Origin: Burkholderiales bacterium
GTDB lineage: Bacteria > Pseudomonadota > Gammaproteobacteria > Burkholderiales > Burkholderiaceae_C
Direction of reading: 5' to 3'
Assembly (NCBI GenBank): GCA_947372225.1
Contig: CANBSV010000118.1
Span: 1 to 7,294, forward strand
DNA: 7,294 nt
Shown: positions 1-6,955 of the stretch, piece by piece
Layout: the number at the start of each line of letters is the position of its first letter
Position numbering within the stretch: the first letter of the stretch is position 1
The notes under the pieces: model-generated
What the model saw: only the letters and a program-made list of their open reading frames with translations
Databases searched by the model: none
What the model was told of the DNA's origin: nothing
Program-made: the position numbers and the translations under genes

Positions 1-534
1 GTGGTGGCCGTGCCGGGCGCGAGCAGCGCGATCACCGCCGTCAGCGTGGCCGGTGACACCGTGGGCAGCGGCTTTCGCTTCATCGGCTTTTTGCCGTCCA
101 AGGGTGGTGAACGCACGCTGGCCTTGAAGGCGCTGGCGGCCAGCCTCGACACCCAGGTGCTGTTTGAAGCGCCGCACCGCATCGAGTCGCTGCTGCGCTC
201 GCTGGGCGAATGCTGCGGCGCGCGAGCGGTCACCGTGTGCCGCGAGTTGACCAAGCAGTTCGAAAGCGTTGTCACCCGGCCCGCATCCGAGCTGGCCGGC
301 TGGGCCGCCGAGGACGCCAACCGCCTGCGTGGCGAGTTCGTGCTGGTGGTGCACGCCATCGCACCGTCCACCTCAGCCGACGAATCAGCGCAGCACGACA
401 GCGTATTGCGCACGCTGCTGGGTGAATTGCCGCTGAAGCAGGCGGTGTCGCTGGCGGCCACGCTCACCGGCGCGCCGCGCAATGCGCTGTACAGCCGCGC
501 GCTCGAGCTCAAGGACGCCGACGCTGCGCGCTGA
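1..534 (+). CDS. rsmI: 16S rRNA (cytidine(1402)-2'-O)-methyltransferase RsmI, 5'-truncated by window edge
   Basis: RsmI uses S-adenosylmethionine to methylate the ribose of C1402 in 16S rRNA, in the ribosomal P-site region. The visible 177 residues are the C-terminal part of a family of about 280 to 290 residues, so roughly the first third lies before the window. The GTG at base 1 is an internal Val codon and not the start, because the frame opens inside the conserved VPGASSAITAVSVAG segment. Other family marks follow in order: GFLPSKGGER near residue 30, FEAPHRI near 56, CRELTKQFE near 80, and GEFVLVV near 111. The C-terminal helical domain has LPLKQAVSLAA followed by a G-x-x-(K/R)-NALY stretch near residue 160, as in Escherichia coli RsmI. 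The stop is TGA at 532-534, and a stem-loop follows 5 bases later. The family call is secure; the true start is not visible. Confidence 0.95.
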   Translation: MVAVPGASSAITAVSVAGDTVGSGFRFIGFLPSKGGERTLALKALAASLDTQVLFEAPHRIESLLRSLGECCGARAVTVCRELTKQFESVVTRPASELAGWAAEDANRLRGEFVLVVHAIAPSTSADESAQHDSVLRTLLGELPLKQAVSLAATLTGAPRNALYSRALELKDADAAR

Positions 535-539
535 GGTGG

Positions 540-567
540 CTCAGCGCAGCGTCACACGCTGGCTGAG
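540..567 (+). terminator. strong stem-loop just after rsmI, possible terminator
   Basis: Outer arms CTCAGC (540-545) and GCTGAG (562-567) enclose inner arms CAGCGT (547-552) and ACGCTG (556-561) around a CAC triloop. That makes 12 paired bases with one bulged G at 546. It begins 5 bases after the rsmI stop. The bases that follow (GACGGGGTT) are not a real T-run, so a classical intrinsic terminator is not proven. It could instead protect the 3' end of the rsmI mRNA or slow polymerase for Rho. Confidence 0.45.
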
Positions 568-574
568 GACGGGG

Positions 575-601
575 TTGGCCGCGGTGGCCCACTCCTACAA
601 T
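575..601 (+). promoter_or_regulatory. candidate sigma-70 promoter for tldD
   Basis: TACAAT at 596-601 differs from the consensus -10 box by one base. The best upstream match is TTGGCC at 575-580 (4 of 6 to TTGACA), but the spacer is 15 bases, shorter than the ideal 17. Transcription would begin near 608 and give a leader of about 20 bases before the tldD ATG. It lies downstream of the rsmI stem-loop, as expected if tldD starts a new unit. The -10 box is the convincing part; the -35 box is weak. Confidence 0.45.
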
Positions 602-627
602 GAAATTCGAGTCTTGAAGGATTGCAC

Positions 628-2103
628 ATGATCTCCCGCGAACCCACCATCGAGCGCCTGGCCGTCGCGCAGCAGTTGCTGCTCGAGCCGTTCGGGCTCA
701 CCGAAGCGTCGCTCGCACAGGCCCTGCAGGCGATCGCCACGCACCGCATCGACGACGCCGACCTGTACTTCCAGTACACCCGCAGCGAAGGCTGGAGCCT
801 GGAAGAAGGCATCGTCAAAAGCGGAAGTTTCGGCATCGAACAGGGCGTGGGCGTGCGCGCCGTCGCGGGTGAAAAGACCGCCTTTGCCTATTCGGACGAC
901 ATCTCTGCGGCTGCCCTGATGGACGCGGCCCGCACCGTGCGCACGATCGCCGCGGCCGGCCAGAGCCGCCGCGTCAAGGTGAACACGCCACACAAGGTGG
1001 CGACCAGCCGTGCGCTGTACCTTCCCATGGACCCGATCGCCTCGCTCGACAGCACCGCCAAGGTGACGCTGCTCGAGCGCATCGAGAAGATGGCCCGCGC
1101 CAAGGACCCGCGCGTCAAGCAGGTGATGGCCAGCCTGTCAGGCGAGTACGACGTGGTGCTGATCGCACGTGCCGACGGCACCCGGGCTGCCGATGTGCGC
1201 CCGCTGGTGCGCATGGGCGTGACGGTGATCGCCGAGCAGACAGTCAACGGCGAAGTGCGCCGCGAGACTGGCAGCGGCGGCGGCGGTGGACGTTTCGGGT
1301 ACGCGCACTTTGACGACAGCGTGATCGAGGGTTACGTGAACGACGCGGTGAACGCGGCGCTGACCAACCTCGAGTCGCGTGCGGCCAAGGCCGGCGAGAT
1401 GAGCGTGGTGCTCGGTTCGGGCTGGCCCGGCGTGCTGCTGCACGAAGCCATCGGCCACGGTCTCGAAGGCGACTTCAACCGCAAGGGCTCGAGCGCGTTC
1501 AGCGGGCGCATCGGCCAGCGCGTGGCGGCGCCGGGCGTGACGGTGCTCGACGACGGCACGCTGCCCGACCGGCGCGGCTCGATCAACGTCGACGACGAAG
1601 GCCACGCCAGCCAACGCAACGTGCTGATCGAAGACGGCATCCTCAAGGGCTACTTGCAGGACTCGATGAACGCACGCCTGATGGGCGTCAAGCCCACCGG
1701 CAACGGCAGGCGCGAAAGCTACGCCGCCGTGCCGATGCCGCGCATGACCAACACCTACATGCTCGCCGGCGACAAGACCAAGGAAGAAATCATCGCCGGC
1801 CTCAAGCGCGGCCTGTACGCCAGCAATTTCGGCGGCGGTCAGGTCGACATCACCAGCGGCAAGTTCATGTTCTCGGCGAGCGAAGCGTTCTGGGTCGAGA
1901 ACGGCAATATCCAGTACCCGGTCAAGGGTGCGACCATCATCGGCAACGGCCCCGATGCGCTCACGCGCGTGAGCATGATCGGCAACGATCTCAAACTCGA
2001 CCCCGGCGTGGGCACCTGCGGCAAGGACGGGCAGAGCGTGCCCGTCGGCGTGGGCCAGCCCACCTTGCGCATCGACCGCCTGACCGTGGGCGGCACCGCC
2101 TGA
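628..2103 (+). CDS. tldD: metalloprotease subunit TldD
   Basis: TldD pairs with TldE (PmbA) to form a cytosolic zinc protease that degrades unfolded or modified peptides. In enterobacteria it matures microcin B17 and degrades the CcdA antitoxin. The 491 residues compare with about 481 in E. coli. The N-terminal domain occupies roughly residues 40 to 110. A Gly-rich run ending in RFGY lies near 215 to 223. The metal-binding HEAIGH motif is at 272-277, directly after GWPGVLL. The conserved Cys in GVGTCGKDGQ is at 464. All catalytic-type residues look intact. I chose ATG 628 over the in-frame TTG at 622 because GAAGGA at 616-621 is spaced 6 bases before it. No tldE/pmbA gene is in the window, so the partner must be encoded elsewhere. 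The substrate in this organism is unknown. aroG follows after 51 bases. Confidence 0.95.
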   Translation: MISREPTIERLAVAQQLLLEPFGLTEASLAQALQAIATHRIDDADLYFQYTRSEGWSLEEGIVKSGSFGIEQGVGVRAVAGEKTAFAYSDDISAAALMDAARTVRTIAAAGQSRRVKVNTPHKVATSRALYLPMDPIASLDSTAKVTLLERIEKMARAKDPRVKQVMASLSGEYDVVLIARADGTRAADVRPLVRMGVTVIAEQTVNGEVRRETGSGGGGGRFGYAHFDDSVIEGYVNDAVNAALTNLESRAAKAGEMSVVLGSGWPGVLLHEAIGHGLEGDFNRKGSSAFSGRIGQRVAAPGVTVLDDGTLPDRRGSINVDDEGHASQRNVLIEDGILKGYLQDSMNARLMGVKPTGNGRRESYAAVPMPRMTNTYMLAGDKTKEEIIAGLKRGLYASNFGGGQVDITSGKFMFSASEAFWVENGNIQYPVKGATIIGNGPDALTRVSMIGNDLKLDPGVGTCGKDGQSVPVGVGQPTLRIDRLTVGGTA

Positions 2104-2154
2104 GCCACGCCCGCCCATCAAACCAAGCCCTTTCATTTCTCTCCGGAGCCTGAC

Positions 2155-3261
2155 ATGTCCGAGCCCCAAAGCGGCCGCTACGCCCTCAGCGAAAAAACCA
2201 GCCAGACCGACGACGAGCGCATCGTTGACGTGACCCCACTGCCTCCGCCCGAACACCTGATCCGCTTTTTCCCGATCCGCGGCACGCCGGTCGAAAAGCT
2301 GGTCGCCGACACGCGCTCGCGCATCCGCCAGATCATGGCCGGCCAGGACGACCGGCTGCTGGTGGTCATCGGCCCGTGCTCCATCCACGACCCGGCCGCC
2401 GCACTCGAATACGCCCGCAAGCTCAAGGTGCTGCGCGACCAGCACGCCGACACGCTCGAGATCGTGATGCGCGTGTACTTCGAAAAGCCCCGCACCACGG
2501 TGGGCTGGAAGGGGCTCATCAACGACCCGTACCTCGACGAGAGCTACCGCATCGACGAAGGCCTACGCATGGGCCGCCAGCTGCTGCTCGAGATCAACCG
2601 CATGGGCGTGCCCGCGGGCAGCGAGTTCCTTGACGTGATCTCGCCGCAGTACCTCGGCGACCTGATCGCCTGGGGCGCCATCGGCGCGCGCACCACCGAA
2701 AGCCAGGTGCACCGCGAGTTGGCCTCGGGCCTGTCGGCGCCCATCGGCTTCAAGAACGGCACCGACGGCAACATCCGCATCGCCACCGACGCCATCCAGT
2801 CGGCAGCGCGCGCTCACCATTTCCTGAGCGTGCACAAGAACGGTCAGGTCGCCATCGTCGAGACCACGGGCAACCCCGACTGCCACCTGATCCTGCGCGG
2901 CGGCAAGGCGCCCAACTACGACGCGGCCCATGTGGAAGCGGCCTGCAAGGACCTCGAAGCGGCCAAGCTGCCGGCCACGCTGATGGTCGACTGCTCGCAC
3001 GCCAACAGCAGCAAGCAGCACGAAAAGCAGATCGACGTGGCACGCGACATCGCCGCGCAGATGTCGGGTGGCGCTCGCCGGATCTTCGGTGTGATGGTCG
3101 AAAGCCACCTCAACGCCGGCGCCCAGAAATTCACCCCCGGCAAGGACGACGCGACGAAGCTGGCCTACGGCCAGAGCATCACCGATGCGTGCATCGGCTG
3201 GGACGACTCGGTGGGCGTGATCGAAACGCTGGCTGCGGCCGTCAAGGCGCGCCGGCAGTAA
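2155..3261 (+). CDS. aroG: 3-deoxy-7-phosphoheptulonate synthase, class I, AroG-like
   Basis: This enzyme condenses phosphoenolpyruvate and erythrose 4-phosphate to DAHP, the first step of the shikimate pathway. It has 368 residues against 350 in E. coli AroG, with about 14 extra before the barrel and 4 near residue 330. Comparison from memory with AroG places the metal ligands at Cys75 (in GPCSIHD), His282, Glu316 and Asp344. Substrate-binding residues map to Arg106, Lys111, Arg179, Lys200 and Arg248. The phenylalanine-pocket positions of AroG are also kept: Asp19, Asp20, Asp160, Pro164, Gln165, Leu189, Ser194, Phe223, Ser225 and Val235. This favours Phe feedback control over the Tyr or Trp types, but it is an inference. 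The start is supported by GGAG at 2145-2148. I see no promoter in the 51-base gap after tldD, so readthrough is possible. The stop is TAA at 3259-3261. Confidence 0.95.
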   Translation: MSEPQSGRYALSEKTSQTDDERIVDVTPLPPPEHLIRFFPIRGTPVEKLVADTRSRIRQIMAGQDDRLLVVIGPCSIHDPAAALEYARKLKVLRDQHADTLEIVMRVYFEKPRTTVGWKGLINDPYLDESYRIDEGLRMGRQLLLEINRMGVPAGSEFLDVISPQYLGDLIAWGAIGARTTESQVHRELASGLSAPIGFKNGTDGNIRIATDAIQSAARAHHFLSVHKNGQVAIVETTGNPDCHLILRGGKAPNYDAAHVEAACKDLEAAKLPATLMVDCSHANSSKQHEKQIDVARDIAAQMSGGARRIFGVMVESHLNAGAQKFTPGKDDATKLAYGQSITDACIGWDDSVGVIETLAAAVKARRQ

Positions 3262-3299
3262 ACCGGCTGCGGGTTCCGATCAACGGGTGGGCGCTTGAC

Positions 3300-3881
3300 T
3301 CACCCGGCGTCGCTCTCCCGGGCGAGTCGCTCGCTTTTCCAGTAGACATCGTCACCGCCCAGCCCATCGAGGTTGGCACGATTGAGGACGCGCGCCAGCA
3401 CGAACAGCAGATCGCTCAGGCGGTTGAGGTAGTGCCGCGGCTCGTCGCGAAGCGGCTCGCTCGCCGCGAGCGACACCACGGCGCGCTCGGCACGCCGGGC
3501 AATGGTGCGCGCCACATGAGCCAGTGCGGCGCTGCGCGTGCCGGCCGGCAAGATGAATTCCTTGAGCCGCGGCAGCATGTCGTTGTAGTGCGCCAGAGCC
3601 TCGTCGAGGCGGATCACCGCGTCCGTCTTGAGCAGCTCGAAGCCGGGGATCGACAGCTCGCCGCCGAGGTTGAACAGCTCGTGCTGCACCACCACCAGCA
3701 ATTCGCGCACATCGTCGGGCAGCGGCTCGGCCAACACCACGCCGAGCTGTGAGTTGAGTTCATCGACATCGCCCATCGCCTGCACACGCAAGTGGTCCTT
3801 GGGCACGCGCTGGCCGTCACCGAGGCCGGTGGTGCCGTCGTCGCCGGTGCGGGTGGCAATCTGCGTGAGTCGGTTGGACAT
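3300..3881 (-). CDS. cob(I)yrinic acid a,c-diamide / cob(I)alamin adenosyltransferase, PduO type
   Basis: The enzyme transfers the 5'-deoxyadenosyl group of ATP to cob(I)alamin, making the adenosylcobalamin used by mutases such as methylmalonyl-CoA mutase. The 193 residues match the usual single-domain PduO length. The N-terminal ATP-binding stretch TRTGDDGTTGLGDG spans 10-23. DELN is at 40-43, FNLGGEL at 70-76, ILPAGT at 110-115, RRAER at 129-133 and YLNRLSDLLF at 151-160, all typical of this trimeric helical-bundle family. I chose the ATG at 3881-3879 because homologues begin close to this RLTQIATRTGD segment. The frame stays open 54 codons further upstream, but that extension is Arg/Gly-rich, low in complexity and overlaps the divergent gene. 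No Shine-Dalgarno sequence is evident. The gene is convergent with aroG (38-base gap) and divergent from the FAD enzyme. No B12-dependent enzyme is in the window. It is often named cobO, pduO or atr; I leave the symbol open. Confidence 0.93.
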   Translation of the reverse strand: MSNRLTQIATRTGDDGTTGLGDGQRVPKDHLRVQAMGDVDELNSQLGVVLAEPLPDDVRELLVVVQHELFNLGGELSIPGFELLKTDAVIRLDEALAHYNDMLPRLKEFILPAGTRSAALAHVARTIARRAERAVVSLAASEPLRDEPRHYLNRLSDLLFVLARVLNRANLDGLGGDDVYWKSERLARESDAG

Positions 3882-3997
3882 GGTGTGCGCGTCGCGGTGG
3901 GTGTAGTGGCCACGATGATGCCCGATGCGCATCGCCCACGTGTCGGTGCGCGGCCGACAATCGCCACGACGGCGCCCAGATCCCCCTGCGCCTTGCG
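3882..3997. promoter_or_regulatory. divergent intergenic region with clustered palindromes
   Basis: This 116-base gap must hold the promoters of both the adenosyltransferase (-) and the FAD dehydrogenase (+). It contains GTGGCCAC (3906-3913), a perfect 12-base palindrome CGATGCGCATCG (3923-3934), CACGTG (3937-3942), and TGTCGG-N7-CCGACA (3941-3959). A poor -10-like GACAAT (3956-3961) overlaps the right arm of the last repeat and could serve the + gene. I cannot place a convincing -35 box or any promoter for the - gene. Neither gene has a clear ribosome binding site. The repeats are candidate operators by inference only; GC-rich DNA makes short palindromes common. Confidence 0.35.
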
Positions 3998-5419
3998 ATG
4001 AACAACCCGACCCACCACCCCGACCTGCCCGCCTTCGAGCCACGCCCCGTGCCTGCGGCGATGCTGGCTGCGCTGCGCGCGCGCTTTGGCGATCGCTGCT
4101 CGAGCGCGCTGGCCGTGCGCGAGCAGCACGGGCGCGATGAGTCGCCGTTCGACGTGCCGCCGCCCGAGCTGGTGGTGTTTTGCGAGAGCACCGAAGACGT
4201 CGTCGACGTGGTGGCGCTGGCCGATCGGCACGCGGTGCCGGTGATCGCCTACGGCACCGGCTCGTCGCTCGAAGGCCACCTGCTCGCGGTGCACGGCGGC
4301 GTGAGCATCGATGTCAGCCGCATGCGAGGCATCGTCGCGTTGCACGCCGACGACCTCACGGTCACGGTGCAAGCCGGCGTGACGCGCATGCAACTCAACG
4401 ACGAGATCCGCCACTCGGGGCTGTTCTTCCCGATCGACCCGGGCGCTGACGCCAGCCTCGGCGGCATGACCGCCACGCGCGCGAGCGGCACGAATGCGGT
4501 GCGCTACGGCTCGATGCGCGACAACGTGCTCGGGCTCACGGTGGTCACGCCGCAAGGCCAGGTGATCCACACCGGCACCCGCGCACGCAAATCAGCGGCG
4601 GGCTACGACCTGACGCGGCTGATGGTGGGCAGCGAAGGCACGCTCGGCGTGATCACCGAGGTCACCTTGCGGCTGTACCCGCAGCCCGAAGCGCTGTCGG
4701 CGGCCACCTGCACCTTCGCGAGCATCGACGCGGCGGTGCGCACCACCATGCAGATCATCCAGATGGGCGTGCCGATCGCGCGCTGCGAGCTGCTCGATGC
4801 GAACGCGGTGCGCGCGGTCAACCGCCACGACCGGCTCGGTCTGCCCGAAGCGCCGATGCTGCTGATGGAGTTCCACGGCAGCGCCGCCGGAGTGCAAGAG
4901 CAGGCGACCACGGTGCAGGCGGTGGCGGCCGAGTTCGGCGGCGAGCACTTCCAGTGGGCCACCACGCCCGAACAGCGCAGCCGGCTGTGGACGGCGCGCC
5001 ACCGCGCCTATCTGGCCGGACTGCAGCTCAAGCCGGGTTCTCGCTGCGTCACCACCGACGCGTGCGTGCCGATCTCGCGGCTGGCCGAATGCGTCAACGA
5101 CAGCGTGGCCGAAGCCGATGCCTCGGGGCTGGCGTACTTCGTGTTGGGCCACGTGGGCGACGGTAACTTCCACATGTGCTACCTGGTCGACCCGACGCAG
5201 CCTGCCGAGCGCAACACCGCCGAGCAGCTCAACCGTCAGCTCGTGGCGCGCGCCTTGCGCCTGGGCGGCACGTGCACCGGCGAGCACGGCATCGGGCTGC
5301 ACAAGCAGGGCTTTTTGGTCGACGAGACCGGCGCCGGGGCCATCGACATGATGCGCAGCATCAAGCGCGCGCTTGATCCGAAAAACATCATGAACCCGGG
5401 CAAGATCTTCTCGCTGTGA
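3998..5419 (+). CDS. FAD-linked D-lactate / D-2-hydroxyacid dehydrogenase (LDHD/GlcD-like)
   Basis: The protein is a VAO/PCMH-fold flavoenzyme that likely oxidises a D-2-hydroxyacid such as D-lactate and passes electrons to cytochrome c or quinones. It has 473 residues and most resembles mitochondrial LDHD. The family VREQHGRDES segment lies near residues 35 to 50. FAD-binding motifs are YGTGSSLEGH (85-94) and PGADASLGGMTATRASGTNA (148-167). The C-terminal FAD-oxidase domain carries GHVGDGNFH, with His385 and His392, and CTGEHGIG, with Glu429. These are the probable metal and substrate ligands. It ends with the usual DPKNIMNPGKIF. I see no signal peptide, transmembrane helix or iron-sulfur motif, and no glcE/glcF neighbours, so glycolate oxidase subunit GlcD is less likely. 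D-2-hydroxyglutarate is an alternative substrate. ATG 3998 lacks a clear ribosome binding site but gives the expected N-terminal length. Confidence 0.9.
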   Translation: MNNPTHHPDLPAFEPRPVPAAMLAALRARFGDRCSSALAVREQHGRDESPFDVPPPELVVFCESTEDVVDVVALADRHAVPVIAYGTGSSLEGHLLAVHGGVSIDVSRMRGIVALHADDLTVTVQAGVTRMQLNDEIRHSGLFFPIDPGADASLGGMTATRASGTNAVRYGSMRDNVLGLTVVTPQGQVIHTGTRARKSAAGYDLTRLMVGSEGTLGVITEVTLRLYPQPEALSAATCTFASIDAAVRTTMQIIQMGVPIARCELLDANAVRAVNRHDRLGLPEAPMLLMEFHGSAAGVQEQATTVQAVAAEFGGEHFQWATTPEQRSRLWTARHRAYLAGLQLKPGSRCVTTDACVPISRLAECVNDSVAEADASGLAYFVLGHVGDGNFHMCYLVDPTQPAERNTAEQLNRQLVARALRLGGTCTGEHGIGLHKQGFLVDETGAGAIDMMRSIKRALDPKNIMNPGKIFSL

Positions 5420-5437
5420 GTCGCAAGCTGCACAGCG
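5412..5437. terminator. inverted repeat at convergent gene ends, weak terminator candidate
   Basis: CGCTGTG (5412-5418) and CACAGCG (5431-5437) are perfect 7-base inverted arms around a 12-base loop. The left arm overlaps the stop codon of the FAD dehydrogenase, and the repeat fills most of the 21-base gap before the spoVR stop. There is no T-run on either side. It could act in both directions, but the support is modest. Confidence 0.3.
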
Positions 5438-5440
5438 GCC

Positions 5441-6955
5441 TCAGTCGACCTTGGCGAGAGCCGTCCAGTTCTGGCTGACCGCGCCGGCGCCATTGACGCT
5501 TTCGAGGTGCACGCCAAAGCCCCACAGCCGCGCCACGTGCTTGAGCACTTCGGCCGCGCTGTCGCCGAGCGGGCGATCGTTGTGCTGGGTGTGGCGCAGC
5601 GTGAGCGAGCGGTCGCCGCGCAGGTTGACGCTCCAGACCTGGATGTTGGGCTCGCGGTGCGCCAGGTCGTACTGGCGCGACAGCGCCTCGCGCACGCGAC
5701 GGTAGCCGGCGTCGTCGTGGATGGCCGCGACCTCGAGTTCCTTGTCGTGCTCGTCGTCGACGATCGAAAACAGCCTCAGCTCGCGCATCAGGCGCGGTGA
5801 CAGGTACTGGCCGATGAAGCTCTCGTCCTTGAAGTTGCGCATCGCGTCGTGGACGGTGCGCAGCCAGTCGGCGCCGGCGATGTCGGGGAACCAGTGGCGG
5901 TCCTCGTCGGTCGGGTGCTCACAGATGCGCTTGATGTCGGTGTACATCGCAAAGCCCAGCGCATACGGGTTGATGCCGCTGTAGTGCTTGTGGCCCGCGG
6001 GCGGCTGGTAGACCACGTTGGTGTGCGACTTGAGCCACTCGATCATCACGCCGTCGGTGAGGTGCCCGTCGTCGTACATGGTGTTGAGCAGGTGGTGATG
6101 CCAGAAGGTGGCCCAGCCCTCGTTCATGACCTGCGTCTGGCGCTGCGGATAGAAGTACTGCGCCACCTTGCGCACGATGCGCACCACCTCGCGCTGCCAG
6201 GGTTCGAGCAGCGGTGCGTTCTTCTCGATGAAGTACAGCAGGTTTTCCTGCGGCTCCTCGGGAAAGCGCCGCGCCGTCGCTTCCCCCGCGGCTTTTTCGG
6301 CCTTGCGCGGCAGGGTGCGCCACATGTCGTTGACCTGCTGCTGCGCGTAGGCCTCGCGCTCGGTACGGCGCGCCTGCTCTTGCGCCAGACTGAGCTTGCT
6401 CGGGCGACGGTAGCGGTCCACGCCGTGGTTCATCAACGCGTGGCAGCTGTCGAGCAACTGCTCGACCGCATCGAGGCCGTGTCGCTCCTCGCATTCGGTC
6501 ACGTAGTTCCTGGCGTAGACGAGGTAATCGATGATCGACGACGCATCCGTCCACATGCGAAACAGGTAGTTGCCCTTGAAAAAACTGTTGTGCCCGTAGG
6601 CCGCGTGGGCGATCACCAGCGCCTGCATGGCCATCGTGTTTTCTTCCATCAGGTAGCTGATGCACGGGTTGGCGTTGATGACGATCTCGTAGGCCAGGCC
6701 CATGTGCCCGCGCCGGTAGTTCTTCTCGGTGGAGATGAACTCCTTGCCGTAGCTCCAGTGGCGATAGTTCACCGGCATGCCCACCGAGGCGTAGGCGTCC
6801 ATCATCTGCTCGGCGGTGATGATCTCGAGCTGGTTCGGGTAGGTGTCCAGGCCGAAGCGCTCGGCGGTTTGACGGATCACCGTGTGGTACTGCTCGAGCA
6901 ACTCGAACGACCAGTCGTTGGGCGCGGGCAGCGGCTGCGCCGCACGGGTGCTCAT
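5441..6955 (-). CDS. spoVR: SpoVR/YcgB family protein
   Basis: This is a full-length member, 504 residues against about 510 for E. coli YcgB. SpoVR is named for a role in Bacillus spore cortex formation, but most proteobacteria that carry it do not sporulate, and its biochemical activity is not settled. Conserved blocks include HWSYGKEF (66-73), EENTMAMQ (104-111), HAAYGHNSFFKGN (117-129), MNEGWATFWHHH (277-288) and a C-terminal DRSLTLRHTQHN stretch. The His/Glu-rich blocks suggest a metal or ligand site; that is my inference. No signal peptide or membrane segment is seen, so it should be cytoplasmic. The ATG overlaps the yeaH stop as ATGA, and AAGGAG (6968-6963) sits 7 bases before it inside yeaH, implying coupled translation. 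Expression probably follows the yeaH operon. It is also called ycgB in enterobacteria. Confidence 0.95.
   Translation of the reverse strand: MSTRAAQPLPAPNDWSFELLEQYHTVIRQTAERFGLDTYPNQLEIITAEQMMDAYASVGMPVNYRHWSYGKEFISTEKNYRRGHMGLAYEIVINANPCISYLMEENTMAMQALVIAHAAYGHNSFFKGNYLFRMWTDASSIIDYLVYARNYVTECEERHGLDAVEQLLDSCHALMNHGVDRYRRPSKLSLAQEQARRTEREAYAQQQVNDMWRTLPRKAEKAAGEATARRFPEEPQENLLYFIEKNAPLLEPWQREVVRIVRKVAQYFYPQRQTQVMNEGWATFWHHHLLNTMYDDGHLTDGVMIEWLKSHTNVVYQPPAGHKHYSGINPYALGFAMYTDIKRICEHPTDEDRHWFPDIAGADWLRTVHDAMRNFKDESFIGQYLSPRLMRELRLFSIVDDEHDKELEVAAIHDDAGYRRVREALSRQYDLAHREPNIQVWSVNLRGDRSLTLRHTQHNDRPLGDSAAEVLKHVARLWGFGVHLESVNGAGAVSQNWTALAKVD

Noticed and set aside
622..627. TTG start for tldD two codons upstream
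   Set aside because: GAAGGA would touch the TTG directly, while it is spaced 6 bases before ATG 628, so ATG is the better start.
1270..1290. GGC-rich run as a possible triplet repeat
   Set aside because: It encodes the normal Gly-rich segment of TldD before RFGY and needs no other explanation.
1138..2445. 435-codon open frame on the minus strand across tldD and aroG
   Set aside because: It lies antisense to two well-recognised genes, is rich in His, Ala, Arg and Val as expected from reversed GC-rich codons, and shows no known motif or ribosome binding site.
3251..3267. GCCGG-N7-CCGGC hairpin over the aroG stop codon as a terminator
   Set aside because: The stem has only 5 base pairs, has no T-run, and such pairs are common in GC-rich DNA.
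3882..4043. 54-codon N-terminal extension of the adenosyltransferase
   Set aside because: The extension is Arg/Gly-rich, overlaps the start of the divergent gene and is absent from the usual PduO-type family length.
3614..4570. 318-codon minus-strand frame across the adenosyltransferase and the FAD dehydrogenase
   Set aside because: It overlaps both confident genes and the divergent promoter region, and shows no recognisable protein features.
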